Assembly (NCBI GenBank): GCA_023150835.1
Contig: JAKLKB010000042.1
Coordinates: 1 to 44,924 of the forward strand
Direction: 5' to 3'
Length of the DNA: 44,924 nucleotides
DNA from: Myxococcota bacterium
GTDB lineage: Bacteria > Myxococcota_C > UBA6777
The notes beneath the pieces were generated by a model. It was not told the DNA's origin and made no database searches. It saw only the letters and a program-made list of their open reading frames with translations. The position numbers and the translations under genes are program-made. Shown here piece by piece: positions 38,663 through 44,924 of the stretch. The first letter of the stretch is position 1; every line of letters begins with the position of its first letter.

Positions 38663-39130
38663 ATGGAACTTCGAGATCGATCTTGGGAGAGAGTCACGAC
38701 AAACAAGGCAACAAGGCGTCTTTTTTCTTTTTACACGAAAGGCTTGTTCTTTTTTTCTTTTTTCTCTTCCCTGCTCGGATGCCAAGAAGCAGCCCCCCCA
38801 AACGGCAATTTCACGATGCACAAAACCAGCAAGCCGCTCATGATCCAAACAGCAGACAGCGCCTTGCATCAATGCTTACAGTTCCAATCTCCCTCCCTTT
38901 CTGGAAAAAGCTACCGCTTTCAAGTGAAAAATACTTGTGTAGATGCACTCAAGTGCAACGTGTTTCTCCATTATACTTGCACAACCAGCCACACCAAAAC
39001 GGCGATGACCTTCGTCCCGCTCCATCAGATCCAAGCCAACCAACAGATCTTACTTCAAAAAAACCTCCAGTCTTGCAAAGGCAGCGCTCAGGTTCTCGCT
39101 CATCGCGCTCGCTGTATGCGTAAATCCTAA
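38663..39130 (+). CDS. Small Cys-containing lipoprotein of unknown function
   Basis: 155 residues from ATG 38663, with AAGGAG 7 bp upstream. A basic n-region and hydrophobic stretch (LFFFSFFSSLLGC) give a lipobox whose Cys would be lipidated. The mature part (~115 residues) contains about six further cysteines (ALHQCLQF, KNTCVDALKCNVF, YTCTT, SCKGS, ARCMRKS), consistent with disulfides in the periplasm or on the outer membrane. I do not recognise the family. It is 18 bp upstream of the M4 protease gene and is the first gene of a three-gene exported cassette. Confidence 0.7.
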   Translation: MELRDRSWERVTTNKATRRLFSFYTKGLFFFSFFSSLLGCQEAAPPNGNFTMHKTSKPLMIQTADSALHQCLQFQSPSLSGKSYRFQVKNTCVDALKCNVFLHYTCTTSHTKTAMTFVPLHQIQANQQILLQKNLQSCKGSAQVLAHRARCMRKS

Positions 39131-39148
39131 CTTCCAAGGAGTCACCCT

Positions 39149-41188
39149 GTGAAAAAAAGAAGCCTCTCTCTTTTTCTCTTTTTCTTCGTACAACTTTCCG
39201 TCTTTTCTGCTTATGCTGCTGATCCAGAAGCCCCCTACAACAAACATTACTTGCTCAATCCCCAAGATCACCTTTATACTGTCAATGTTGATCCGTTGAA
39301 TCCGCCAAACTCGTTGGCTTCTTTGACGGAAATCCTCCTCACTCTCTCCGAAGGCGGTGTGATCGTGCATTGGGATCGTGAACAAGACAGGCCCGCAGAT
39401 ATCACTGTCGAGATCCCACTCAACACCGAGAACCCCCTTAACGGCCTCCTTTCCTTCCTTCACTCCGTCAAAACCATCTACGGCATCAACAACGTCACCG
39501 AAGACCTCGAACTTCAAAGCCACAACACAAACGTTGCGCGTGGCGACTCGGCCATCCTCCCCGATGTCGATGTGATCGTCCTCAAACAAGTGTGTCGTTT
39601 CAATGAAAACCAGATCATCGAAGTCGATGGTGGCCGCATCATCGCCACTTTGCGTTCAAGCGACAAACGACTCACTCGCCTTGTCAGCACCTTCCACACC
39701 CTCGAATGCATCAGCCCCACCAATCTCCTCACCGAAAGCCAAATCGCAGCCCTTCACGGCACTCCCAACAGCGAGATCATCCTCAAACTTGCGCCCCCAC
39801 GCCCTGAACTCGGCCACTCCACCCCCCTCTATGTCTACCAATTCATCGACAGCAACAACCAATTTCTCGAAGTCAAAGCCACCAACGGCGAGATCCTTCG
39901 CACACACAACACAACCATGAATGCTTTTGGCTTGGAACGTAGCATTTCCGAACGTTCTTGGCCCGGCGGACTCAAGTGCCGCGACTCCGATGTCGAAGGC
40001 CAGTACAATTCGCCCTCGCGAGGCTCCCTCTGCACCAACGATTATCTTGAAGTTTACAACTCGTTATACTACGCAATCTTACCCATGAAAGGAAAACACC
40101 ACCTGACACAAGCACTCGGCAACGGACAAAACGTCGGATGGGGTTCCGCTATCAACTTTCAGATTATCTTTAACTACAATACAGAAGGAGAACAGAGCGG
40201 CCCTGAGCATTTTGGCTCTTATGGGGGAACTCAAATCAACGTCTCCAAGTTTGCTTATGATTCGTCGAACGATTTTCGAACCTTGCAAACCTACCAAAAT
40301 AACCCTCTGCCTGGACTTGGCGGCGTAGTCGATCTCGTCGGTCATGAAGTTGGCCACGGCTATATCGCCTCTTTCATACAGACGAAAGGGCTTCCGACAG
40401 GTACGAATACCTTTGTGTCTCCATCCGCCAATTACCAGATCGGACGTGCGATAACGGAGGGCTTTGCAGACATATACGGACAACTAAGCGAAGTCAGAGC
40501 GCGTTATGTTCACGCCGCATGTGCAGGGAACTACGACCCTTCTTGCGGCGATCATGAGCTCCAAAGCTGCGGCTCAACCGTCTGTGAGCGAGGCGAATAC
40601 TGCGCATCCAACAACCATTGTGTGGCGTGCAATGAAGAATGCGGAGCCGATCAAACGCAGATCGCCCGCGCCACGCTCGACCCTAAGTTTGTACATACCT
40701 ACCACAAGACGGGCTATCCCGTGCTTGAGGACAACAAGTCCATCCGCGATCTTGGCCCAAATCCACACGGGGCCGACATCATTAGCTGTAACCAGCATGA
40801 GATAGTGCAGTATTACCACAATAGTCTTTTCTTGAGCCGTATGGCACTCAGCTATCATACAGCCCCTGACCGCCTCCGCAACATCAACGGATACATCCGT
40901 CATGTTGGTGACGTTTCCGTGGGAGAGGATTTTTTCAAACAAACGCTCTTGAACATACGCGGAGGCTCCACGGGGCCAAGCCGAAGAGATGCCGAGATCG
41001 CGTGGCTGGGAAGCGCAGGTTCTCTTATCAAAGATACCCCCAGCGCAGTTTGGAATGCTAGAAAATGGGACATCGTCACTCTAAGGGGACTTGGTATCAT
41101 CTTAAAGATGCTGACACCCGTACAAGGAAAATGCACGAATGGCTGCATCGCAGGTTCCAAATACGAGTGCCTCCGCCCCCACCCCTAG
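39149..41188 (+). CDS. Secreted M4 (thermolysin-like) metalloprotease with Cys-rich insert
   Basis: 679 residues from GTG 39149, with AAGGAG 8 bp upstream, and a Sec signal ending VFSAYA. An N-terminal propeptide of about 230 residues (FTP/PepSY-like) precedes the catalytic domain. Zinc ligands are in HEVGH (His399, Glu400, His403) and TEGFADIYG (Glu437), the thermolysin layout. Just after this, where thermolysins have the DWxxGE region, there is an insert of about 45 residues with nine cysteines (CGDHELQSCGSTVC, CASNNHCVACNEEC). The usual SIRDL-x-x-P follows (SIRDLGPNP). The usual catalytic HxNSG His region is poorly conserved (YYHNSLF). Likely an extracellular or periplasmic peptidase; activity should be tested. 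Confidence 0.85.
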   Translation: MKKRSLSLFLFFFVQLSVFSAYAADPEAPYNKHYLLNPQDHLYTVNVDPLNPPNSLASLTEILLTLSEGGVIVHWDREQDRPADITVEIPLNTENPLNGLLSFLHSVKTIYGINNVTEDLELQSHNTNVARGDSAILPDVDVIVLKQVCRFNENQIIEVDGGRIIATLRSSDKRLTRLVSTFHTLECISPTNLLTESQIAALHGTPNSEIILKLAPPRPELGHSTPLYVYQFIDSNNQFLEVKATNGEILRTHNTTMNAFGLERSISERSWPGGLKCRDSDVEGQYNSPSRGSLCTNDYLEVYNSLYYAILPMKGKHHLTQALGNGQNVGWGSAINFQIIFNYNTEGEQSGPEHFGSYGGTQINVSKFAYDSSNDFRTLQTYQNNPLPGLGGVVDLVGHEVGHGYIASFIQTKGLPTGTNTFVSPSANYQIGRAITEGFADIYGQLSEVRARYVHAACAGNYDPSCGDHELQSCGSTVCERGEYCASNNHCVACNEECGADQTQIARATLDPKFVHTYHKTGYPVLEDNKSIRDLGPNPHGADIISCNQHEIVQYYHNSLFLSRMALSYHTAPDRLRNINGYIRHVGDVSVGEDFFKQTLLNIRGGSTGPSRRDAEIAWLGSAGSLIKDTPSAVWNARKWDIVTLRGLGIILKMLTPVQGKCTNGCIAGSKYECLRPHP

Positions 41189-41210
41189 CCCCCAAGAAGC
41201 GAGTGCTTCC

Positions 41211-42470
41211 ATGCCAAACAAGCCCCTTTTCTTTTTTCTGCTTGCCTACTTTTTCTTTTCTTTTTCGGCTTGTGAGCACAATGTCTGGCTCCCAACAGAG
41301 GAAAGAAAAGAACCCCATGACGCCTCTTCTCTAGAAAAGCGAGTAGAACCTTTTTTTGAATCCGACAGCGAAACAACATTACAAGAAAGAGAAAGCGAGT
41401 TCTTGCCAGAGAACCCCTCGGAACCAACACCAGAACCAACATGCGTCCTGTCTTGCGCTGAACCTTTCCTTGGTGTGCGTGGGAAGCGCTTTGATGTCGA
41501 AGGCCCACCCGATCAACAATTGCTTGGCCTCCCCGCTTTCATCGCCCGCAACCAACAAGGCGACTACTTCATCGCTGAAGAACCCCACTTGAGCCACATC
41601 AAGAAATACACAAAAGAAAAAGGTTTGTTTGTTTTCGCAGGAACGACAGGGACGGAGCAAGAGGGGATCCGAGACGGACCAGCCCATCAAGCTCGTTTTT
41701 TCTGGCCCGTCTCTTTGGCCATTGATTCCAAAGGAAATCTCTTCGTCGGTGAAGGGTCGAACCGCGTGAGAAAAATCACTCCACAAGGTGAAGTTTCGAC
41801 TTTTGTGGGCAATGGCAAACCTGAAAGCAAAGACGGTATCGGTCAAGAAGCCCAAGTCAACGGCTTCAACCTGACCATCGATCAACAAGACAACCTTTAC
41901 TTATCGGATGGTCTTGTTAATCGAATCAGGAAAATCACCCCACAAGGCGAAGTGACCACGATCGCGGGAACTGGTGAGTCAGGTGACAGAGATGGCAAGG
42001 CGAATGAGGCCACTTTCTACTACCCGCGTGCGCTTGTCGTTGACAAACATGGAAACCTTTACATCAGCGATACAGGCAATTACAAGATCCGCAAACTCAC
42101 CCCCGATGGCCAAGTCTCTACTTTTTCCGGCAGCGGTACAGAAGGCTCCAAAGATGGCACAAAAGACCAAGCTCGATTTGGCTTCATCACGGGATTCGCT
42201 TTTCATCCTGATGGAGATCTCTACGCGATGGATCATGAAAATGGGCGCATTATCCGCTTCGATGCGCAAGGCACTGCCACCACCGTCGCTGGCACCGGAA
42301 AAGAAGGCTACCGCTCGGCTGGCTCTCTGCTCGAACTCGAATTTCATACCCCATCAAGCCTTCTCTTTGACTCTCCCACCACATTTCTCATCACAGAAAG
42401 ACTCCCTTCAACTGTTCGGCGCGTGTACCTCAAAAACTGCCCCTGCCTCCCGCCCCCCTCGAAGCCCTGA
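41211..42470 (+). CDS. NHL-repeat lipoprotein
   Basis: 419 residues from ATG 41211. A hydrophobic segment (LFFFLLAYFFFSFSAC) ends in a lipobox, so the protein is a lipoprotein. An acidic linker of about 60 residues (ESDSETTLQERESEFL) follows. The rest is five NHL-type beta-propeller repeats with the pattern IDSKGNLFVGEGSNRVRKI and GEVSTFVGNG. NHL propellers bind proteins or ligands. The gene is 22 bp downstream of the M4 protease gene, third in the exported cassette; no strong ribosome binding site is seen, so it may be translationally coupled. The C-terminal codons and the stop fall in a ~36-bp repeat. Confidence 0.82.
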   Translation: MPNKPLFFFLLAYFFFSFSACEHNVWLPTEERKEPHDASSLEKRVEPFFESDSETTLQERESEFLPENPSEPTPEPTCVLSCAEPFLGVRGKRFDVEGPPDQQLLGLPAFIARNQQGDYFIAEEPHLSHIKKYTKEKGLFVFAGTTGTEQEGIRDGPAHQARFFWPVSLAIDSKGNLFVGEGSNRVRKITPQGEVSTFVGNGKPESKDGIGQEAQVNGFNLTIDQQDNLYLSDGLVNRIRKITPQGEVTTIAGTGESGDRDGKANEATFYYPRALVVDKHGNLYISDTGNYKIRKLTPDGQVSTFSGSGTEGSKDGTKDQARFGFITGFAFHPDGDLYAMDHENGRIIRFDAQGTATTVAGTGKEGYRSAGSLLELEFHTPSSLLFDSPTTFLITERLPSTVRRVYLKNCPCLPPPSKP

Positions 42471-42537
42471 GCCTGCTCCTACCTCCCGCCTCTGTCGAAG
42501 CCCTGAGCCTGCCTCTGCCTCCCGCCCTGTCGCTTGA
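42437..42537 (+). repeat. About 36-bp tandem repeat across the NHL gene stop
   Basis: About 2.7 units sharing CTCCCGCC...TCGAAGCCCTGAGCCTG run across the 3' end of the NHL gene. The TGA inside CCCTGAGCC of the first unit is the stop codon (42468-42470). The reverse strand core CAGGCTCAGGGCTTCGA resembles a motif I have seen widely dispersed in proteobacterial genomes. Confidence 0.75.
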
Positions 42538-42560
42538 AGAAAGACCTTCTCTTCTGTTGC

Positions 42561-43493
42561 TCAGAAAAATCCGTAGCGCAACCCCAACGATGCAAACAAG
42601 CGCCCGGGCTGATTGCGCCCCATCTGTGAGACAAAGACCCCTGAATCGACAAGGACTTGCAGCGTCCAATGTGGCTCGAACGACCACGCCAACGATGCGC
42701 TCGCTCCCACATCCACACGCGAACTCTCCGCGATCCTCCGCTCTCCAAGCGCCAGATCATCTTCCCACAAAAACCGCAGATGCAACGCCAGCACAACAGT
42801 CTTCGCCATCTCGATCCCACCCGTCAACACCAACGGCACACCCACCCCAAAACGCTGCATCACCCCCAGATCCGCACGTTCCGCAGGCAACGGGATCTGT
42901 ACCCCGATATCCAATTGCAAAAATAGCGGATAAAAGGTCTTTTCCAGCACAGCACCTGCGCTTAATACCCACGCCCCACGCCCCGTCACATCCGCCCCGA
43001 TCGACTGACGAGAAGCATACGTGGCTCGCCCCGTCGGCGCTTGCACTCCCACGATCAACGCCAACGCCGGGATATGCGGATGCTGGCCCACACGGATCAG
43101 ATCAAATCGCGCACCGCCTTGGATATCACCAAACCACCCATCCCATGCTTCTTGATCCCCCACACGCCGATGATTCAAACTACACGGAACTCGCGCAAAC
43201 AACGAGATCTGCCGATGCACTCCCACCAATCCCCACACTTCCGAACGCCACTCATGCGCCAAATAATCACTCCCATACCCCGCCCAATCGCCCTTTGTAT
43301 CCCACTGACCCATCTCAAATAGGCCACCGCTGCGCAACCCCACCGCCGCTTTCTCCCAGTTCCTCAGACGCCCTACCCCCGACAAAGCCGAGGACATACA
43401 ACAGGCCCCTGCTTCCGCCTCTTGCACAAAAATCACACCTGCGAAACACCAGACCAACACTCCCACCCCACACCAGACAGTCCCATTTCGCAT
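42561..43493 (-). CDS. Outer-membrane beta-barrel (porin-like) protein
   Basis: About 310 residues from ATG 43493, chosen because GAGG lies 6 bp upstream and the signal peptide (VWCGVGVLVWCFAGVIF, cleavage near EAEAG) then has normal length. ATG 43601, which overlaps the upstream stop as ATGA, is a possible alternative. Alternating aromatic and hydrophobic strands and a C-terminal Phe (GLRYGFF) are typical of outer-membrane barrels. I do not recognise the precise family; it resembles the transporter-like barrels of DUF-type in Myxococcota. It is encoded downstream of the YtkA-like lipoprotein, and a copy of its 3' end lies at 38293-38434. Confidence 0.7.
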   Translation of the reverse strand: MRNGTVWCGVGVLVWCFAGVIFVQEAEAGACCMSSALSGVGRLRNWEKAAVGLRSGGLFEMGQWDTKGDWAGYGSDYLAHEWRSEVWGLVGVHRQISLFARVPCSLNHRRVGDQEAWDGWFGDIQGGARFDLIRVGQHPHIPALALIVGVQAPTGRATYASRQSIGADVTGRGAWVLSAGAVLEKTFYPLFLQLDIGVQIPLPAERADLGVMQRFGVGVPLVLTGGIEMAKTVVLALHLRFLWEDDLALGERRIAESSRVDVGASASLAWSFEPHWTLQVLVDSGVFVSQMGRNQPGRLFASLGLRYGFF

Positions 43494-43597
43494 CCACCCC
43501 CTCACAAACGCAGCCTTCGTGCAGGCGTCCACGCCACACCTTGTCAAAAGCCCGAAGAATACGGCTTTTTTGAAACCAAACACGCGCCAGATGCCGA

Positions 43598-43996
43598 TCA
43601 TTGAACATCCACAGGCAAGGTCTTTTCAGCAAAATCGCTACCTTTTTCTGCACGCACTTTGACTTCCCACGCACCTTTCATCTGAAAATAAACCTCGGCG
43701 TGGAAATGGCCTTTTTCCTCTTCCTTCAAGGTGACTTCTTTGGAAGAACCATGACCATGCGCGGGCATATTCGGAGAGATGGTCAGTTTGCATCCCTCCA
43801 ACATCTGGCCTTGCGCATCCTTGACGTGGACATGAAGGGTGTTTGCGCCCACTTTCGCTGGCGAGGCTTCGAGCGCAACGGTGAGCTGAAGTGTCCCTTC
43901 TTTGGGATCTGTCTTCGTAGGGGTTCCACATCCCACCCACGCCCACGCTCCAAAAAAACAAATCAAACCAACCATCCAACGCGATCTTTTCAACAT
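43598..43996 (-). CDS. YtkA/FixH-like periplasmic lipoprotein
   Basis: 132 residues from ATG 43996, with AAGGAG 9 bp upstream. The signal ends in a lipobox (WAWVGC). The mature domain has the YtkA-like immunoglobulin fold signature NTLHVHVKDAQGQML and ISPNMPAHGHGSS, then GHFHAEVYFQMKGAWEVKV. In other organisms this fold occurs with copper-handling or cytochrome-oxidase assembly genes. The Met/His pairs (MPAHGHG) could bind metal; this is inference. Its stop overlaps the alternative start of the porin-like gene. It is divergent from the ActR/RegA-type regulator, 148 bp away. Confidence 0.82.
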   Translation of the reverse strand: MLKRSRWMVGLICFFGAWAWVGCGTPTKTDPKEGTLQLTVALEASPAKVGANTLHVHVKDAQGQMLEGCKLTISPNMPAHGHGSSKEVTLKEEEKGHFHAEVYFQMKGAWEVKVRAEKGSDFAEKTLPVDVQ

Positions 43997-44014
43997 ACTT
44001 TTTGCTCCTTAATT

Positions 44015-44030
44015 TTGGCACCTGTTTTGG
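44015..44030 (+). promoter_or_regulatory. Sigma54-like promoter remnant upstream of the response regulator
   Basis: TTGGCACCTGTTTTGG has a perfect -24 element (TTGGCAC) but GG instead of GC at -12. It points toward the regulator gene 115 bp downstream. Without the GC it may not function. Confidence 0.25.
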
Positions 44031-44144
44031 GAAACCAAAGCCATGCTCTTGAGGTGGCCATGCAATACAAAAGATCGCGCTGTCAGGGAATGTGGCATAT
44101 TGTCGCAGCGCCCGTCTCCTCCACGAAAACAAGAAAGGATACTG

Positions 44145-44702
44145 ATGGATCCCTCCAACACAACGCTCCATCCGTCCGTTTTGGTGGTGGACGACCACGA
44201 TATCTTCCGAGAGCGGCTGGCCCGCGCCTTACGAGATCGTGGTTTTGAAGTCCGCACCGCCGCAACCCTCGAAGCCGCCCGCGCAATGGTCCTCGAAGAC
44301 TCCCCCGAAAAAGTCATCTTGGATCTCCGACTTCCCGAAGGATCGGGGCTTCAACTGCTTCAAGAGATCCATTCCTTCGATCCCACCGTCGAAGTCGTTG
44401 TCTTAACAGGCTACGGTAGCATCGCCACCGCTGTCGACGCCATGCGCCTCGGAGCCGTCAACTACCTCTCCAAACCCGCCGATGCTGACGAGATCCTCGC
44501 TGCCTTCGCAAGAAACCACACCCCACCGCTCGATCCACCCGAACCCACCTACCCCACCGCTTCCCTCGCTCGCGCCGAATGGGAACACATCCACCGCGTT
44601 CTCTCCGATTGTGGCGGCAACGTCTCCAAAGCCGCCCGTATCCTCGGAGTCCACCGCCGCTCCCTTCAACGCAAACTTCAAAAATATCCACCCATCACAT
44701 AA
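44145..44702 (+). CDS. ActR/RegA/PrrA-family response regulator
   Basis: 185 residues from ATG 44145, with AAAGGA 7 bp upstream, the usual length of the family. The receiver domain has the acidic pair in LVVDDHD, phospho-acceptor Asp60 (VILDLRLPEGSG), Thr in VVLTGYG and Lys in YLSKPAD. A short linker leads to a Fis-like helix-turn-helix (GGNVSKAARILGVHRRSLQRKLQ). RegA/PrrA proteins control redox-dependent genes (oxidases, electron transport) with the sensor kinase RegB/PrrB, which is not in the window. The divergent YtkA-like/porin pair are candidate targets. A 21-bp satellite begins at its stop codon. Confidence 0.92.
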   Translation: MDPSNTTLHPSVLVVDDHDIFRERLARALRDRGFEVRTAATLEAARAMVLEDSPEKVILDLRLPEGSGLQLLQEIHSFDPTVEVVVLTGYGSIATAVDAMRLGAVNYLSKPADADEILAAFARNHTPPLDPPEPTYPTASLARAEWEHIHRVLSDCGGNVSKAARILGVHRRSLQRKLQKYPPIT

Positions 44703-44924
44703 CCGCTCCTCTAAACAACACCACCTCTCCTCTAAACAACACTGCCACTCCTCTAAACAACACCACCTCTCCTCTAAACAACACCACCGCTCCTCTAAAC
44801 AACACCACCGCTCCTCTAAACAACACCACCGCTCCTCTAAACAACACCACCGCTCCTCTAAACAACACCACCGCTCCTCTAAACAACACCACCTCTCCTC
44901 TAAAACAACACCACCTCTCCTCTA
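44703..44924. repeat. 21-bp satellite after the response regulator, open at the window edge
   Basis: Ten full 21-bp units and a partial one (unit start CCGCTCCTCTAAACAACACC) begin directly after the TAA of the regulator and continue to the window end. The units differ mainly at positions 2-4 (CCG, CCT, CCA). One unit near the end has an extra A. The minus strand has an open frame (VLFRGAV repeats) but no ribosome binding site or flanking protein, so I treat it as non-coding. Confidence 0.9.

Noticed and set aside
44695-44892. Minus-strand protein of VLFRGAV repeats
   Set aside because: It is the translation of the 21-bp satellite, without a ribosome binding site or any non-repeat part.

Overview
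The window looks like a chromosomal stretch of a moderate-GC bacterium of the Myxococcota / former Deltaproteobacteria type. The reasons are two large Hanks-type Ser/Thr kinases (one fused to a formylglycine-enzyme-like domain), a PAS-sigma54 activator, a DUF4175-MoxR-DUF58-BatA cluster, very long low-complexity linkers and many TTG/GTG starts. This placement is inference. I see no rRNA, tRNA, phage gene, transposase or CRISPR array.

Layout: 1-10349 (+) is one co-directional block: a truncated helical protein, a DUF4175 membrane coiled-coil protein, a TPR/gluzincin protein, a MoxR ATPase, a DUF58 protein and a BatA-like von Willebrand A protein. This is a cell-envelope MoxR/VWA system. 10558-13773 (+) holds a WecA/MraY-type sugar-phosphate transferase and a Wzy-like polymerase candidate, converging on a methyltransferase. 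13991-20239 (-) reads, from its promoter side, as a GGLLGG repeat protein, a trigger-factor-like PPIase without the ribosome-binding domain, a kinase-FGE fusion and the methyltransferase. 20589-25643 (+) is an OsmC protein and an FbpABC-type iron(III) transporter whose ATPase gene is separated from the other two by a 21-bp satellite containing a small mobile element. 25828-29855 (-) is a second giant kinase and thymidine kinase. 30291-32289 holds hemB, a TM2 protein and Dps. 33173-38100 holds a sulfide:quinone oxidoreductase, converging on a penicillin-acylase / PAS-sigma54 regulator pair. 38663-42470 (+) is a cassette of three exported proteins (Cys-rich lipoprotein, M4 protease, NHL lipoprotein). 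42561-44702 holds a porin-like protein and a YtkA-like lipoprotein, divergent from an ActR/RegA-type response regulator.

The most unusual content lies between and inside genes. There are at least three families of short non-autonomous mobile elements with terminal inverted repeats: (1) about 114 bp, ends ATACGAAATCCG, TA target; (2) 116-118 bp, ends (A)TAGGACTTACGCAG; (3) 192 bp, 17-bp ends and a 9-bp target duplication. Two of them sit inside pre-existing tandem arrays, which gives a readable order of events. Minisatellites of 18, 21, 26, 27, about 36 and 58 bp occur both in coding regions (kinase linkers, a signal-peptide n-region) and between genes, often at a stop codon. A 142-bp copy of the 3' end of the porin-like gene lies about 4 kb away.

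Functionally the window mixes envelope biogenesis (MoxR/BatA cluster, WecA/Wzy, porin), iron and haem handling (FbpABC, HemB, Dps), sulfide and redox response (SQR, OsmC, ActR-type regulator) and kinase signalling.
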